Origin: Kutzneria viridogrisea
GTDB taxonomy: Bacteria > Actinomycetota > Actinomycetes > Mycobacteriales > Pseudonocardiaceae
Length of the DNA: 64,000 bases
NCBI GenBank assembly: GCA_014138725.1
Contig: JACJID010000006.1
Coordinates: forward strand, 556,001 to 620,000
Reading direction: 5' to 3'
Numbering within the stretch: the first letter of the stretch is position 1; each line of letters opens with the position of its first letter. A program made the position numbers and the translations under genes. This document shows positions 23,605 through 32,552 of this stretch, in pieces. The notes under the pieces were generated by a model. That model worked only from the letters and a program-made list of their open reading frames with translations, had not been told where the DNA came from and did not search any database.

Positions 23605-26187
23605 TCACCCCTGTAGCAGGGGCACCTCCCGCTTGACGGGCTGCCGCTGGTCGCGCAGGAACGGCAGGAACGCGCCGTGCCCGTCCTGGATCCCGGCCAG
23701 CACGCGCAGCACCCCAGCCGTGCCCGTGGCCAGATCCATGGACAACCGCAGCAACTCGGTGCCGGGGAAGGCCAGTTCTCCTTGGTAGGAAACGGAGTGC
23801 CAGCCCAGGCGTCGCAGGTGCGTCGACACCGCGGCGTCCAGTTCCGCGTCGGGTGTCCGCTGCCGTGCGCGGTGCAGGGTGGCCAGCACACCCGCCCGGC
23901 CGGCCAGCAGCCCCGGGAAGATCACGAACTCGGGCAGCAGCGCGGTGTGCAGCCCGGGCAGCGACTCCACGCTGCGCGCCTCGGGCAGGTGATCGCTCAG
24001 CTCGCCGAGCACCAGCGCGATGCCCGCGCTGCCCACCTCAAGGTAGGGCAGCGTGCGCAGTCCGCCGTCGCGCACCTGGACCGTGCCGTTCGGGCGCTGC
24101 ACGCACTCGTCCAGGTCCCGCAGCAGCGCGCTGTCGGCCAGCCGCAACCACTCCGGCTCCCCGGTGCGCTCGAAGAGCCGCACGAACAGCAGTGCGGGTC
24201 CGGACCAGCCCGCGCACAACCCGGCACGTCCGCGCGGCCCCGGCGGGGCGGCCAGGCTGAGCTTGTCCGCCAGCCGCTGGCCCAGCAGCAGAGCCTGGTC
24301 GCGGAAGTCGTTGTCCCGCCTGCGATCGGCGAGGTCGAGCAGGTTCAGCGCGATGCCCGACAGCCCGCCGAACAGGCTGTGGTCGTGCACCGTGTGCAGC
24401 ACCGGCGTGTACTCGGCGAGCAGTTCGTCGGCCAGTTCGCTGTGGCCGAACTGCTCCAGGACGTGCACCACGCCGTGTGCGCCGTTGAAGAACCCGGGCC
24501 GCCGTGGCGCCTCCCGGCGCACCGCGTCGATCAGCCACTGCTCGTACTCGGGGAACCGGCCCGCGCCGACCGCCGCCAGCGTGTGCAGCACCCCGGCCGC
24601 CCCGTGCGCGAAGGTCGTGCCGCCACTGGTGAACGCCTCGATGTCCCCGGGGAACAGCCGGTCCTCGCGCTGTGGGGTGGCACTGGCCAGGATGGCCCGC
24701 ACCAGGCTGGAGCGCACCGCCGACCAGTCGGGCTTCTCCTCGTCCAGCAAGGTGTTCGCGCCGTGCTCGGCAGCCCGGGGGTTGTCCCGGTACAGGGTGG
24801 TGCGCACCTCGTCCAGCTCACCGGCGGGCAGGCCGAACCGGGCTCCCGCGACCGACACGTAGTGGTCGAGCTTCTCCGGCGCCAACAACAACATCCGGTT
24901 CAGCGGCAGGAACAGGAACAGGCGCAGTGCCTGCAATGCGTGCAGGTCCACCTCGCGGCCCACGCGGCCCGCGGGCGCGGCGAAGCCCGGTGCGCCCAGC
25001 GCGGGCCTGCGCTTGAGCTCCGCGTCGAAGGCCAGCTCGAAGTCGATCAGCGACACCCGGTCCTCGTCGTCGACCAGCACGTTGTTCGGGTGCAGGTCGC
25101 CGAAGACGAGCCCGCGCTCGTGGATGGCGCCGATGATCCGCTCCACCTGCGCCAGGATGGCCAGCGCGCGGCCCCGGTACCCGGCCACCTCGGCCTCACC
25201 CGGACGGGGGTCCACCAGCGGGTAGTTCGCGGCCTGCCAGGCGCCCAGCGTGCCGCCGGGCATGTGCTGCATTGCCAGGAAATGGTGCTCCCAGACCGTG
25301 AAGTCCTCGTACAACCGGGGCACTCCCGGGATTCCGGCGAGAGTGCGCAGCGCGTCTCGTTCACGGTGAAGTCGGGTGACCGCGTCGGTGCCCTCGGCGT
25401 CGAGCCCAGCGAAGGGGCGAGCCTCCTTGAGAACAACCTGCTGGTCATCGACGAGTCGGCGGGCCAGGTACACACCGCCGCCGTTGGAGAAGTGCAGTGG
25501 GCTTTTCACCTGATAGGGGAGAGTGTCGCCGTTCCCCTTGCGTGCTTCGATGTGCGGCTGTAGAAAATCTGGGACAGAAATCCACTCCGGAACGCTGAAA
25601 ACGGGTCTTCTCTCGTCTGGGACGAGTGTGCCCTCCGCGTTCTCGATGGCCAGCACCAATTCGCCGTTCGGGCCGGGGCACAACCGCTGGGTGAATCCGC
25701 CGTACCGCACGTAGAGCGGACCCGTCCCGCAACGCAGGTCGCTGAGGATGTAGGGGCCCTGCTCGCCGGACAGCAGCTCGGACAGCTCGTCGATGACGAC
25801 CTGGAGCTGGGCTTCGCCGGAGGGGTAGATCGTCAGCAGCTTGCCGCTGGAGCTGCGCTTGGCGTACTTGGAGTTCTGCGCGACCAGCACGGTCCTGTTC
25901 TGGAGGAACTTGAACGGGATCTGTCTCCTGATGCAGTACTCGGCCGTCAGTTCTAGCACGCGTTCACAGTTCTCCAGGGTGGCGGAGACGTGAATTTTCC
26001 AACCCTGACCCGGTCCGGTCGCCCCCGTCGGCTTCAATGCGGTCCACAGACCGACCTCGTGCTTCTCCCACCCGGCGGGAACGGGCTTGCGCCCAAAGCG
26101 GAAGGCCACCCTCTCGGAGTCCGACCGGCCGGTTCTGTCGTAGAAGAGCGGATCGGCCAGGCAGTACGCCTCGTACCGCATGTCCAT
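23605..26187 (-). CDS. lanKC: Class III lanthionine synthetase LanKC (RamC-like)
   Basis: About 860 residues in three parts. The N-terminal lyase-like region spans roughly 1-210. The kinase domain has Lys in VVLKEARPF (about 254), GDLHPNNVLV (about 361) and LIDFE (about 380). The C-terminal cyclase-like region spans about 520-855. The cyclase lacks the zinc-ligand pattern of LanC (CAGWSGPALL where class I has WCxG), the hallmark of class III. It would phosphorylate and dehydrate precursor serines and close labionin rings. ATG 26187 is chosen over longer frames because MDMRYEAYCLADPLFY matches the family start. Confidence 0.93.
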   Translation of the reverse strand: MDMRYEAYCLADPLFYDRTGRSDSERVAFRFGRKPVPAGWEKHEVGLWTALKPTGATGPGQGWKIHVSATLENCERVLELTAEYCIRRQIPFKFLQNRTVLVAQNSKYAKRSSSGKLLTIYPSGEAQLQVVIDELSELLSGEQGPYILSDLRCGTGPLYVRYGGFTQRLCPGPNGELVLAIENAEGTLVPDERRPVFSVPEWISVPDFLQPHIEARKGNGDTLPYQVKSPLHFSNGGGVYLARRLVDDQQVVLKEARPFAGLDAEGTDAVTRLHRERDALRTLAGIPGVPRLYEDFTVWEHHFLAMQHMPGGTLGAWQAANYPLVDPRPGEAEVAGYRGRALAILAQVERIIGAIHERGLVFGDLHPNNVLVDDEDRVSLIDFELAFDAELKRRPALGAPGFAAPAGRVGREVDLHALQALRLFLFLPLNRMLLLAPEKLDHYVSVAGARFGLPAGELDEVRTTLYRDNPRAAEHGANTLLDEEKPDWSAVRSSLVRAILASATPQREDRLFPGDIEAFTSGGTTFAHGAAGVLHTLAAVGAGRFPEYEQWLIDAVRREAPRRPGFFNGAHGVVHVLEQFGHSELADELLAEYTPVLHTVHDHSLFGGLSGIALNLLDLADRRRDNDFRDQALLLGQRLADKLSLAAPPGPRGRAGLCAGWSGPALLFVRLFERTGEPEWLRLADSALLRDLDECVQRPNGTVQVRDGGLRTLPYLEVGSAGIALVLGELSDHLPEARSVESLPGLHTALLPEFVIFPGLLAGRAGVLATLHRARQRTPDAELDAAVSTHLRRLGWHSVSYQGELAFPGTELLRLSMDLATGTAGVLRVLAGIQDGHGAFLPFLRDQRQPVKREVPLLQG

Positions 26188-26608
26188 GGTGCAGGTCAAC
26201 CCTTTCCGCACTGGCAGGATTGGAATTAATGCCGCGGGGATGCCTGATCTATTCAGCCATCCGGCGGGCCTCGTGCCAATACTCCATTTCGCTGGTGCAG
26301 GACCAACTGCATGGGGTAGTAGCGCCAGGTTTGGGCGCACGCGGTGATACGAAGCGTGTCCGTGCACGTTCACGGGCTCACCCGGTTGGTGGGCTCGTTC
26401 CGAGCCGAAGTAACTACCCCCAGGTAGCTCGAAGGTACTCCGGATCCGTGTCGTCAGGGGAGTGAGGTGGTCCGGACCTCCGATGTGTACCCCGGCCTTG
26501 CCCGAGATCCTGGCCGGGGTCTTGATTTGTCCGCGCAGAGCTCCTATGTTTCCGACCCAGAGCGCCCGCCGCGCACGTCTCGTCCACGACTGAGCTGGAG
26601 GAACGCTC
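26188..26608. promoter_or_regulatory. Divergent control region between lanKC and alpha-galactosidase genes
   Basis: This 421-nt non-coding stretch is less GC-rich than its neighbours and has to hold both divergent promoters. It contains the palindrome CTACC-CCCA-GGTAG (26414-26427) and a hairpin CCCCGGCC/GGCCGGGG (26490-26519) followed by TCTTGATTTG. The palindrome could be the binding site of the cluster's regulator; no regulator gene lies in the cluster. A -10 could not be assigned with confidence. Confidence 0.5.
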
Positions 26609-27772
26609 GTGCGCAGGACCTTCGTGGCGGCGCTGGCCGCACTGACCGCGCTGACGGCACCGGCCGTGGCCACCGCGGCGTCCTCGGACAACGGGCTGGC
26701 CCGTACCCCGCAGATGGGCTTCAACAACTGGAACCTCACGCACTGCGGCGCGCAGTTCACCGAGGGGTTCGTCAAGGGCATCGCGGACACGCTGGTGTCC
26801 AGCGGTCTCAAGGAAGCCGGCTACACCTACGTCAACCTGGACGACTGCTGGGCGGAGAGCAGCCGCGACTCCTTGGGCAACCTGGTGCCGAACAGGACCA
26901 GGTTCCCCAACGGGATCAAGGCGGTCGCCGACTACGTGCACGGCAAGGGGCTCAAGTTCGGGCTGTACTCCAGCGCGGGCACCAAGACCTGCAACGCCGC
27001 GGGCTTTCCCGGTGGGCTGGGCCACGAGAAGGCCGATGCCAAGCTCTGGGCCTCCTGGGGCGTGGACTACCTGAAGTACGACAACTGCAACAACCAGGGC
27101 GTGGACGCCAAACAGCGCTACACCGCCATGCGCGACGCACTGGCCGCGACCGGTCGCCCGATCCTCTACTCGATCTGTGAGTGGGGGCAGAACCAGCCGT
27201 GGACCTGGGCCGCGGGCGTGGGCAACTCCTGGCGCACCACTGGGGACATCAACGACAGCTACGCCAAGATGCTGTCCATCTACAAGAAGAACATCACGCT
27301 GGGCAAGTACGCGGGGCCGGGGCACTGGAACGACCCGGACATGCTGGAGGTCGGCAACGGCAAGATGACCGACACCGAGTACCGCAGCCACTTCTCCCTG
27401 TGGGCCATGATGTCCGCCCCGCTGCTGATCGGCTCGGACATCCGCAAGGCATCCTCGGCGACCCTGGCGATCCTGCGCAACACCGAGGTGATCGCGCTGG
27501 ACCAGGACGCGAAGGGCGTGCAGGGCAACGAGATCTCCTCGGCGGGCGGCCTGCACGTGGTGCGCAAGCCCTTGGCGGACGGCGACATCGCGGTCGCGCT
27601 GTTCAACGAGACCGACAGCACGGCGAGGATCAGCACCTCGCTGTCGGCGATCGGTGCCGGTTCGGGTTCGCACCAGCTCAAGGACCTGTGGTCCAAGGCG
27701 AGTTCGACCACCAGCGGAACCATCAGCGCCTCGGTGCCCGCGCACGGCACGGTCGTGTACCGCGTGCACTGA
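26609..27772 (+). CDS. Secreted GH27 alpha-galactosidase
   Basis: A 387-residue protein: signal peptide to about residue 25 (LTALTAPAVATAA), then a GH27 barrel opening with ARTPQMGFNNWN. The nucleophile is the Asp in YLKYDNCNN (about 157); the acid/base is the Asp in GHWNDPDMLE (about 241). A short beta-sandwich ends the protein; no carbohydrate-binding module is attached. It releases terminal alpha-galactose from plant or other glycans. GTG 26609 has GGAGGAA upstream. A 13-bp hairpin terminator follows. Confidence 0.94.
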   Translation: MRRTFVAALAALTALTAPAVATAASSDNGLARTPQMGFNNWNLTHCGAQFTEGFVKGIADTLVSSGLKEAGYTYVNLDDCWAESSRDSLGNLVPNRTRFPNGIKAVADYVHGKGLKFGLYSSAGTKTCNAAGFPGGLGHEKADAKLWASWGVDYLKYDNCNNQGVDAKQRYTAMRDALAATGRPILYSICEWGQNQPWTWAAGVGNSWRTTGDINDSYAKMLSIYKKNITLGKYAGPGHWNDPDMLEVGNGKMTDTEYRSHFSLWAMMSAPLLIGSDIRKASSATLAILRNTEVIALDQDAKGVQGNEISSAGGLHVVRKPLADGDIAVALFNETDSTARISTSLSAIGAGSGSHQLKDLWSKASSTTSGTISASVPAHGTVVYRVH

Positions 27773-27786
27773 GCCACTGGGGGAGT

Positions 27787-27820
27787 GCTCCGGGCGCGGA
27801 GGCAGGGCCGCGCCCGGAGC
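27787..27820. terminator. 13-bp bidirectional terminator hairpin
   Basis: GCTCCGGGCGCGG (27787-27799) pairs with 27808-27820 across an 8-nt loop. It lies between the convergent alpha-galactosidase and cupin genes and ends 2 nt before the cupin stop. Confidence 0.85.
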
Positions 27821-27821
27821 A

Positions 27822-28277
27822 TCACACGGGTTCGGTGCGGAACTGCGCGCGCAACTCGTTGAGCTCCTCGTTGCTGGGCTGATGACCGTTGGCCACCAAC
27901 CGGGAGACCTCGCGGAAGTAGTCCTCGTACCCGGCCGGGGTGAACACCACGAGACAGCGCGCGGCCGTGCTGCCCTCGTTGCGGAAGCCGTGACCCGCGC
28001 CGCGCGGCACCGCGACCGAGCCGCCCGCGCCGACCACCTCGCTGGACCGCTTGCCGTCCTGCACCACGTCGAAGGTGATCTCCCCGTCCAGCACGACGAA
28101 GTCCTCCTCGTGCCCGTGGTGCACGTGCGGGGCCGCGCCCAGCGCGCCGGGCGCCAGCCACTGCTCCACGATCGCCAGCCGCCCGCCGGTGTCCGCGCCG
28201 GACAGTCGGATCCGGTAGTTGCCGCCGATCGCGGGCAGGTCCTCGGCGTCCCAGTCCTGTTTCACGAACACGCTCAC
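27822..28277 (-). CDS. Cupin-domain protein
   Basis: A 151-residue single-domain cupin. Motif 1, with metal-binding histidines and glutamate, is HVHHGHEEDFVVLDGEITF; motif 2 is PRGAGHGFRNEG. The long C-terminal helix is followed by NEELNELRAQF. The substrate is unknown; such proteins include small-molecule dioxygenases and isomerases. GTG 28277 lies 7 nt after TAGGTT (28290-28285), suggesting a leaderless mRNA. It diverges from the dehydrogenase gene. Confidence 0.82.
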   Translation of the reverse strand: MSVFVKQDWDAEDLPAIGGNYRIRLSGADTGGRLAIVEQWLAPGALGAAPHVHHGHEEDFVVLDGEITFDVVQDGKRSSEVVGAGGSVAVPRGAGHGFRNEGSTAARCLVVFTPAGYEDYFREVSRLVANGHQPSNEELNELRAQFRTEPV

Positions 28278-28359
28278 GTCGGTGAACCTAACGCGAGCAC
28301 CAGCGCGGTTCGTGGTGAACTGGGCAGGAGTCCACTCTTGATCGTCACAGGAGGAACAG

Positions 28360-29394
28360 GTGCGAGCCACCACCGTGCGGGGCGCGGGCGACCTTCGGGT
28401 CGACCAGGTGCCCGACGCCAGGGTCACCGAGCCCACCGACGCCGTTGTGCGCGTGCTGATGGCCTGCGTCTGCGGTACCGACCTGTGGGTCTACCGAGGG
28501 GTCGCCGGGTTCGAGCCGGGCCAGCGGATCGGCCACGAGTTCCTCGGCGAGGTGGTCGAGGTCGGCTCACAGGTCAGCTCCGTGGCCGTGGGCGACCTGG
28601 TCGTCGCCCCGTTCATGTGGTCCGACGGCAACTGCGAGTTCTGCGCCGACGGCCTGCAGTCGATGTGCACCAGCGGCGGCATGTGGGGCAGCAAGGGCTC
28701 CGACGGCGGTCAGGCCGAGGCGGTGCGGGTCCCGGTCGCCGACGGCACACTGGTGCGGCTGCCCAAGGACGTGGACCGCGCGCTGCTGCCCGCCCTGCTG
28801 ACCCTGTCCGACGTGCTGACCACCGGCCACCACGCGGCGGTCTGCGCCGGGGTCGGGCCCGGGTCCACCGTGGCCGTGGTCGGTGACGGGGCTGTCGGGT
28901 TGTGCGGGGTGCTCGCGGCCAAGCGGCTCGGCGCTGAGCGGATCATCGTGCTGGGCAGGCACGAGCAGCGCACCGAGATCGCGCGGCGGTTCGGCGCCAC
29001 CGACGTGGTGCCCGAGCGCGGCCAGGAGGCGGTGCACCGGGTCCGCGAGCTGACCGGCGGGCATGGCGCGCGCTCCGTGCTGGAGTGCGTCGGCACCGAG
29101 CAGGCGTGGCTGACCGCGATCGGCAGCGCCCGGCCGGGCGGGGCCATCGGCTACGTCGGCGCCCCGCACGAGGTGGCCGGTCTGCCGCTGGGCAGGTTGT
29201 TCGTGCGCAACCTGACGATCTCCGGGGGCATGGCCCCGGCCAGGGCGTACATCCCGCAGCTGCTGCCCGACGTGCTCTCCGGCGCGATCGACCCGTCCCC
29301 GGTGTTCGACCTGACAGTGGACCTGGACCACGTGGCCGAGGGGTACCGGGCGATGGACGACCGCAGCGCGCTGAAGGTGCTCGTCACGCCCTGA
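28360..29394 (+). CDS. Zinc-dependent alcohol dehydrogenase (MDR family)
   Basis: A 344-residue MDR enzyme. Catalytic zinc ligands are Cys in ACVCGTDLW and His-Glu in GHEFLGEV (about residue 63). The structural-zinc lobe (NCEFCADGLQSMC) shows only three cysteines rather than the usual four, so that site may be altered. NAD(P) binding follows GDGAVGLCG (about 173). It probably oxidises a primary or secondary alcohol or polyol; no substrate hint is nearby. GTG 28360 has GGAGGAA. A fusion gene begins 21 nt downstream. Confidence 0.86.
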   Translation: MRATTVRGAGDLRVDQVPDARVTEPTDAVVRVLMACVCGTDLWVYRGVAGFEPGQRIGHEFLGEVVEVGSQVSSVAVGDLVVAPFMWSDGNCEFCADGLQSMCTSGGMWGSKGSDGGQAEAVRVPVADGTLVRLPKDVDRALLPALLTLSDVLTTGHHAAVCAGVGPGSTVAVVGDGAVGLCGVLAAKRLGAERIIVLGRHEQRTEIARRFGATDVVPERGQEAVHRVRELTGGHGARSVLECVGTEQAWLTAIGSARPGGAIGYVGAPHEVAGLPLGRLFVRNLTISGGMAPARAYIPQLLPDVLSGAIDPSPVFDLTVDLDHVAEGYRAMDDRSALKVLVTP

Positions 29395-29415
29395 GGATCT
29401 GGTAGGCAGGAAGCC

Positions 29416-30198
29416 ATGGAGGAGTGCCTGCGCCTGGACTGGCCCGCGGAGTTCCTGCTCGACGGACGGCGGCACCCCTCGGTGGCGCACTACGCGGGCA
29501 CGAGCCGCGACCTGCCCGTCCTGGTGCAGGGCAACCTCGCGAAGTTCGGGCAGCACGCCGACCTGCGCGAGGTGCTGCTCGGCGCGCGGGAGCTGCCCGA
29601 CCCCGCGCTGGTGGTGGCCAGGGAGAAGCTGCGGGCGCTGACCGGGCCGGTGCTGATCGGCGGCGCGGAGCACCGGACGATCCACATCGCCGAACCCGAC
29701 CCGGACTGGCCCGCGCGCTTCCAGGCCGAGCGGGCGCGCATCGCCGCGGCACTGGGCGAGACGGCCCGGCGCATCGACCACATCGGGTCCACCTCGGTGC
29801 CCGGGCTGGGCGCCAAACCGATCGTGGACATCGACGTGAGCGTGCCCAACGTGGACGACGAGGACGCCTACCTGCCGCAACTGGAGGCGGTGGGCTACGT
29901 GCTGCGGGTGCGCGAGCCCGAGCACCGGATGCTGCGCACGCCCGAGCTGGACGTGCACGTGCACCTGTGCACGCTGGGCGGCTGGTGGGAGTACCGGCAC
30001 CTGCTGTTCCGCGACTGGCTGTGCCGCGAGGCCCGGGACCGGGCTGCCTACGAGCGGCTCAAGCGCGAGCTGGCCACCCGCGAGTGGCCGCGGCTCAACG
30101 AGTACGCCGAGGCCAAGGGCGAGCTCATCGCGGAGATCACCGCGCGGGCCAGGGCCTGGGCGGACACCAGCGGGTGGTCAGTCGCCGAGTCGGGCTGA
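29416..30198 (+). CDS. GrpB/UPF0157-domain protein with N-terminal NADAR-like segment
   Basis: A 260-residue protein. Residues ~85-255 form a GrpB domain (nucleotidyltransferase-like fold: RIDHIGSTSVPGLGAKPIVDIDV, LDVHVHLC). The first ~75 residues, with FLLDGRRHPSVAHYAG and LAKFGQHADLREVLLGA, resemble part of the NADAR/YbiA fold, which acts on ADP-ribosylated guanine or N-glycosidic intermediates, but are shorter. The fusion suggests nucleotide-related chemistry; this is weak inference. The 3' end overlaps the opposing TetR gene by 21 nt. Confidence 0.7.
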   Translation: MEECLRLDWPAEFLLDGRRHPSVAHYAGTSRDLPVLVQGNLAKFGQHADLREVLLGARELPDPALVVAREKLRALTGPVLIGGAEHRTIHIAEPDPDWPARFQAERARIAAALGETARRIDHIGSTSVPGLGAKPIVDIDVSVPNVDDEDAYLPQLEAVGYVLRVREPEHRMLRTPELDVHVHLCTLGGWWEYRHLLFRDWLCREARDRAAYERLKRELATREWPRLNEYAEAKGELIAEITARARAWADTSGWSVAESG

Positions 30199-30795
30199 CA
30201 GGCCGGTCCACACCATGCCCATCAGCAGGTCGGTGGCCTGTTCCGGGCTGATGTCGCAGCGCCGCTCACACCACTCGGCCAGCCGCTCGCAGGAGCCGAC
30301 CAGCACCTCGGCCGCAGCCTCCAGCTCCACCGGGGCCGCGTCCGGCTGGTAGGCGGCCATCATGCCGATCATGAGGTCGGTCTGCTGGCGGCGGATGCCC
30401 TCGATCTCCTGTACCGCGGAGGGCACGGTGACGGCGGCCTCCTGGCGCAGCAGGCTGTAGGACTGGCGGCGCTCGGCGATGAACCGGAAGAACGCCAGCA
30501 GGCCCAGCCGCATCATCTGCTCGGCGTTGGCCGCGCCGACCACTGCCTGCTCGGTGGCCTCGCGCAGTTCGGTGCGCGCCTTGTGGATGCAGCCGACGAG
30601 CAGCCCCTCCTTGGAGCCGAAGTACTCGTAGAGCATCGGCTTGGACACGCCGACCTGCTCGGCGATCTCGTCCATGGAGGCGGCCAGGTAGCCGCGCTGG
30701 GCGAAGACCTCCTCGGCCACCGCCAGCATCTGCGCCTTGCGGGCGGCGCGCGGCATCCGCTTGCGGCGCTCCACCGGCTCGGTTGTGCTCGTCAC
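30178..30795 (-). CDS. TetR-family regulator divergent to the flavin monooxygenase
   Basis: A 205-residue protein with HTH residues MLAVAEEVFAQRGYLAAS and IAEQVGVSKPMLYEYFGSKEG (about 22-65). The C-terminal part is helical with MMRLGLLAFFRFIAERRQSY. GTG 30795 lies 6 nt after TAGACT (30807-30802), so the mRNA should be leaderless. The intergenic region with the monooxygenase holds a direct repeat of GTAACCTACT, its likely binding site. Its end overlaps the GrpB gene. Confidence 0.87.
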   Translation of the reverse strand: MTSTTEPVERRKRMPRAARKAQMLAVAEEVFAQRGYLAASMDEIAEQVGVSKPMLYEYFGSKEGLLVGCIHKARTELREATEQAVVGAANAEQMMRLGLLAFFRFIAERRQSYSLLRQEAAVTVPSAVQEIEGIRRQQTDLMIGMMAAYQPDAAPVELEAAAEVLVGSCERLAEWCERRCDISPEQATDLLMGMVWTGLSARLGD

Positions 30796-30813
30796 GAGAT
30801 GAGTCTACCCAAA

Positions 30814-30837
30814 GTAACCTACTCGCGGTAACCTACT
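30814..30837. promoter_or_regulatory. Direct repeat GTAACCTACT twice, 14-bp spacing
   Basis: GTAACCTACT at 30814-30823 and 30828-30837 lies between the divergent TetR and monooxygenase starts and contains the -10-like TAACCT of the latter. The 14-bp period fits regulator binding on one face with offset. It is likely an operator for the TetR protein. Confidence 0.5.
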
Positions 30838-30873
30838 GACGAGTACGCAATCGGCAGGCTGGAAGGACGGGCT

Positions 30874-32370
30874 ATGGGCACCCACCGGGACGCCAGCATC
30901 GTGATCATCGGCACCGGGTTCTCCGGGTTGGGCATGGCGATCCAGCTCAAGCAGGCCGGCATGCACGACTTCGTCATCCTGGAGAAGGCACAGGACGTCG
31001 GCGGTACCTGGCGGGACAACACCTACCCGGGCTGCGCCTGCGACATCCAGTCGCACCTGTACTCCTTCTCCTACGAGCAGAACCCCGACTGGTCCCGGCT
31101 GTGGGCCCCGCAGCAGGAGATCTGGGACTACCTGCGCCGCTGCACCGACAAGCACGGCATCCGCAGGCACATCCAGTTCGGGGCCAAGGTCAGCGGCGCC
31201 AGCTTCGACGACGACACCAAGCAGTGGACCGTGCGCACCGAGAGCGGCGACACCTACACCGCGCGCGCCGTGGTCGCCGGGGTCGGCGCCCTGCACATCC
31301 CCTCGATCCCGCAGCTGCGCGGCATCGAGAAGTTCAAGGGCACCACCTTCCACTCCGCCGAGTGGAACCACGACTACGACCTGACCGGCAAGCGGGTCGC
31401 CGTGATCGGCACCGGGGCCAGCGCGATCCAGTTCGTGCCGGAGATCGCCAAGAAGGTCGGCCACCTGACCCTGTTCCAGCGCACCCCCGCCTGGGTGCGG
31501 CCCAAGCCGGACCGCGCGGTGTCCAGCTGGGAGCGGCGGCTGCTCAAGCTGCTGCCCGGCGCGCTCAAGACCCGCCGTACCGCGCTGTTCTGGCAGCTCG
31601 ACGCGCGGGCCATCGCGTTCTCGATGAACCCCAAGCTGCTCAAGCTCGCCTCCCGCTCGGTGGTGCGGCACATCGCCAAGCAGGTGCCCGACCCCGAGCT
31701 GCGCGCGAAGCTGACCCCGGACTACACCATGGGCTGCAAGCGGGTGCTGATCTCCAACGACTACTACCCGACCTTCTCCCGGCCCAACGTGGACCTGGTC
31801 ACCGAGGGCATCTCCGAGGTGCGCGAGCACAGCGTGGTCACCGCCGACGGCGTCGAGCACGAGGTGGACGCGATCATCTACGGCACCGGCTTCCACGTCA
31901 CCGACGCCTTCGACTACCTGGACATCAAGGGCCGCGACGGGGTGGACCTGAACAGCCAGTGGGCCGAGAAGGGGCTGGAGACCTACCTGGGCATCACCGT
32001 CTCGGGCTTCCCCAACCTGTTCTTCCTGCTCGGCCCGAACACCGGTCTCGGCCACAACTCCGTGGTGCTGATGATCGAGGCGCAGACCAAGTACGTCCTG
32101 CAGTGCCTGAAGCTGCTGGACAAGCACGACGTGGACGCCATGGACGTGCGGCCCGCCGCGCAGGACCGGTTCAACCGCGACATCCAGGCGAAGCTGCGTA
32201 AGGGCGTGTGGAGCGTCGGCGGCTGCAAGAGCTGGTACCTGGACTCGGCGGGGGTCAACCGCACCGTGTGGCCGGGCTTCGTGTGGCAGTACGTGCTGCG
32301 CACCAACCGCGTGGAGCTGGCCGACTACGAGCTGCTCGCCGCGACCCGCCCCAAGGTGCTCTCCCGCTAG
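30874..32370 (+). CDS. Baeyer-Villiger-type flavin monooxygenase
   Basis: A 498-residue two-dinucleotide-fold flavoenzyme. FAD binding: IIGTGFSGLGMAIQLK. NADPH binding: VAVIGTGASAIQFVP. Between them is the Baeyer-Villiger fingerprint FKGTTFHSAEWNHD (FxGxxxHxxxW). Such enzymes insert oxygen into ketones with NADPH and O2. ATG 30874 has GGAAGGA. The divergent TetR likely controls it. A C-terminal region with LGPNTGLGHNSVV is typical of the family. No substrate can be inferred. Confidence 0.93.
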   Translation: MGTHRDASIVIIGTGFSGLGMAIQLKQAGMHDFVILEKAQDVGGTWRDNTYPGCACDIQSHLYSFSYEQNPDWSRLWAPQQEIWDYLRRCTDKHGIRRHIQFGAKVSGASFDDDTKQWTVRTESGDTYTARAVVAGVGALHIPSIPQLRGIEKFKGTTFHSAEWNHDYDLTGKRVAVIGTGASAIQFVPEIAKKVGHLTLFQRTPAWVRPKPDRAVSSWERRLLKLLPGALKTRRTALFWQLDARAIAFSMNPKLLKLASRSVVRHIAKQVPDPELRAKLTPDYTMGCKRVLISNDYYPTFSRPNVDLVTEGISEVREHSVVTADGVEHEVDAIIYGTGFHVTDAFDYLDIKGRDGVDLNSQWAEKGLETYLGITVSGFPNLFFLLGPNTGLGHNSVVLMIEAQTKYVLQCLKLLDKHDVDAMDVRPAAQDRFNRDIQAKLRKGVWSVGGCKSWYLDSAGVNRTVWPGFVWQYVLRTNRVELADYELLAATRPKVLSR

Positions 32371-32470
32371 CGGGACTCACGCTCCTGCGAGCGGGACTCG
32401 CCGGTAGTTGGGCGAGTCCCGCTCTGGGGCGTGTGAGTCCCGCCCTGGGGTGTGCGAGTCCCGCTCTGGC
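32371..32470. repeat. Short GAGTCCCG/CGGGACTC repeat cluster
   Basis: Several copies of the core GAGTCCCG and one inverse GCGGGACTCGC follow the monooxygenase stop. They are the same family as the array after cysM. They precede a strong hairpin terminator. Confidence 0.75.
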
Positions 32471-32479
32471 ACACAGCAC

Positions 32480-32524
32480 GAGAGGTGGCTTTCGGGGGTT
32501 CGGCGCCCCCAAAAGCCACCTCTC
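32480..32524. terminator. Hairpin terminator, GTGGCTTT-type stem
   Basis: GAGAGGTGGCTTT (32480-32492) pairs with 32512-32524, with an inner GGGGG/CCCCC stem. It separates the convergent monooxygenase and XRE genes. It shares its GTGGCTTT stem core with the hairpins at 48540 and 50971. Confidence 0.85.
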
Positions 32525-32552
32525 GCTCTTCACACCGCGGGAGTGTGGGTCC

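Noticed and set aside
24531-26465. Long plus-strand frames opposite lanKC
   Set aside because: They are antisense to a well-supported synthetase gene and match no family.
26490-26519. Terminator of a hidden gene upstream of the alpha-galactosidase
   Set aside because: The hairpin lies in a divergent region and no gene ends there; it is noted only as a possible leader structure.
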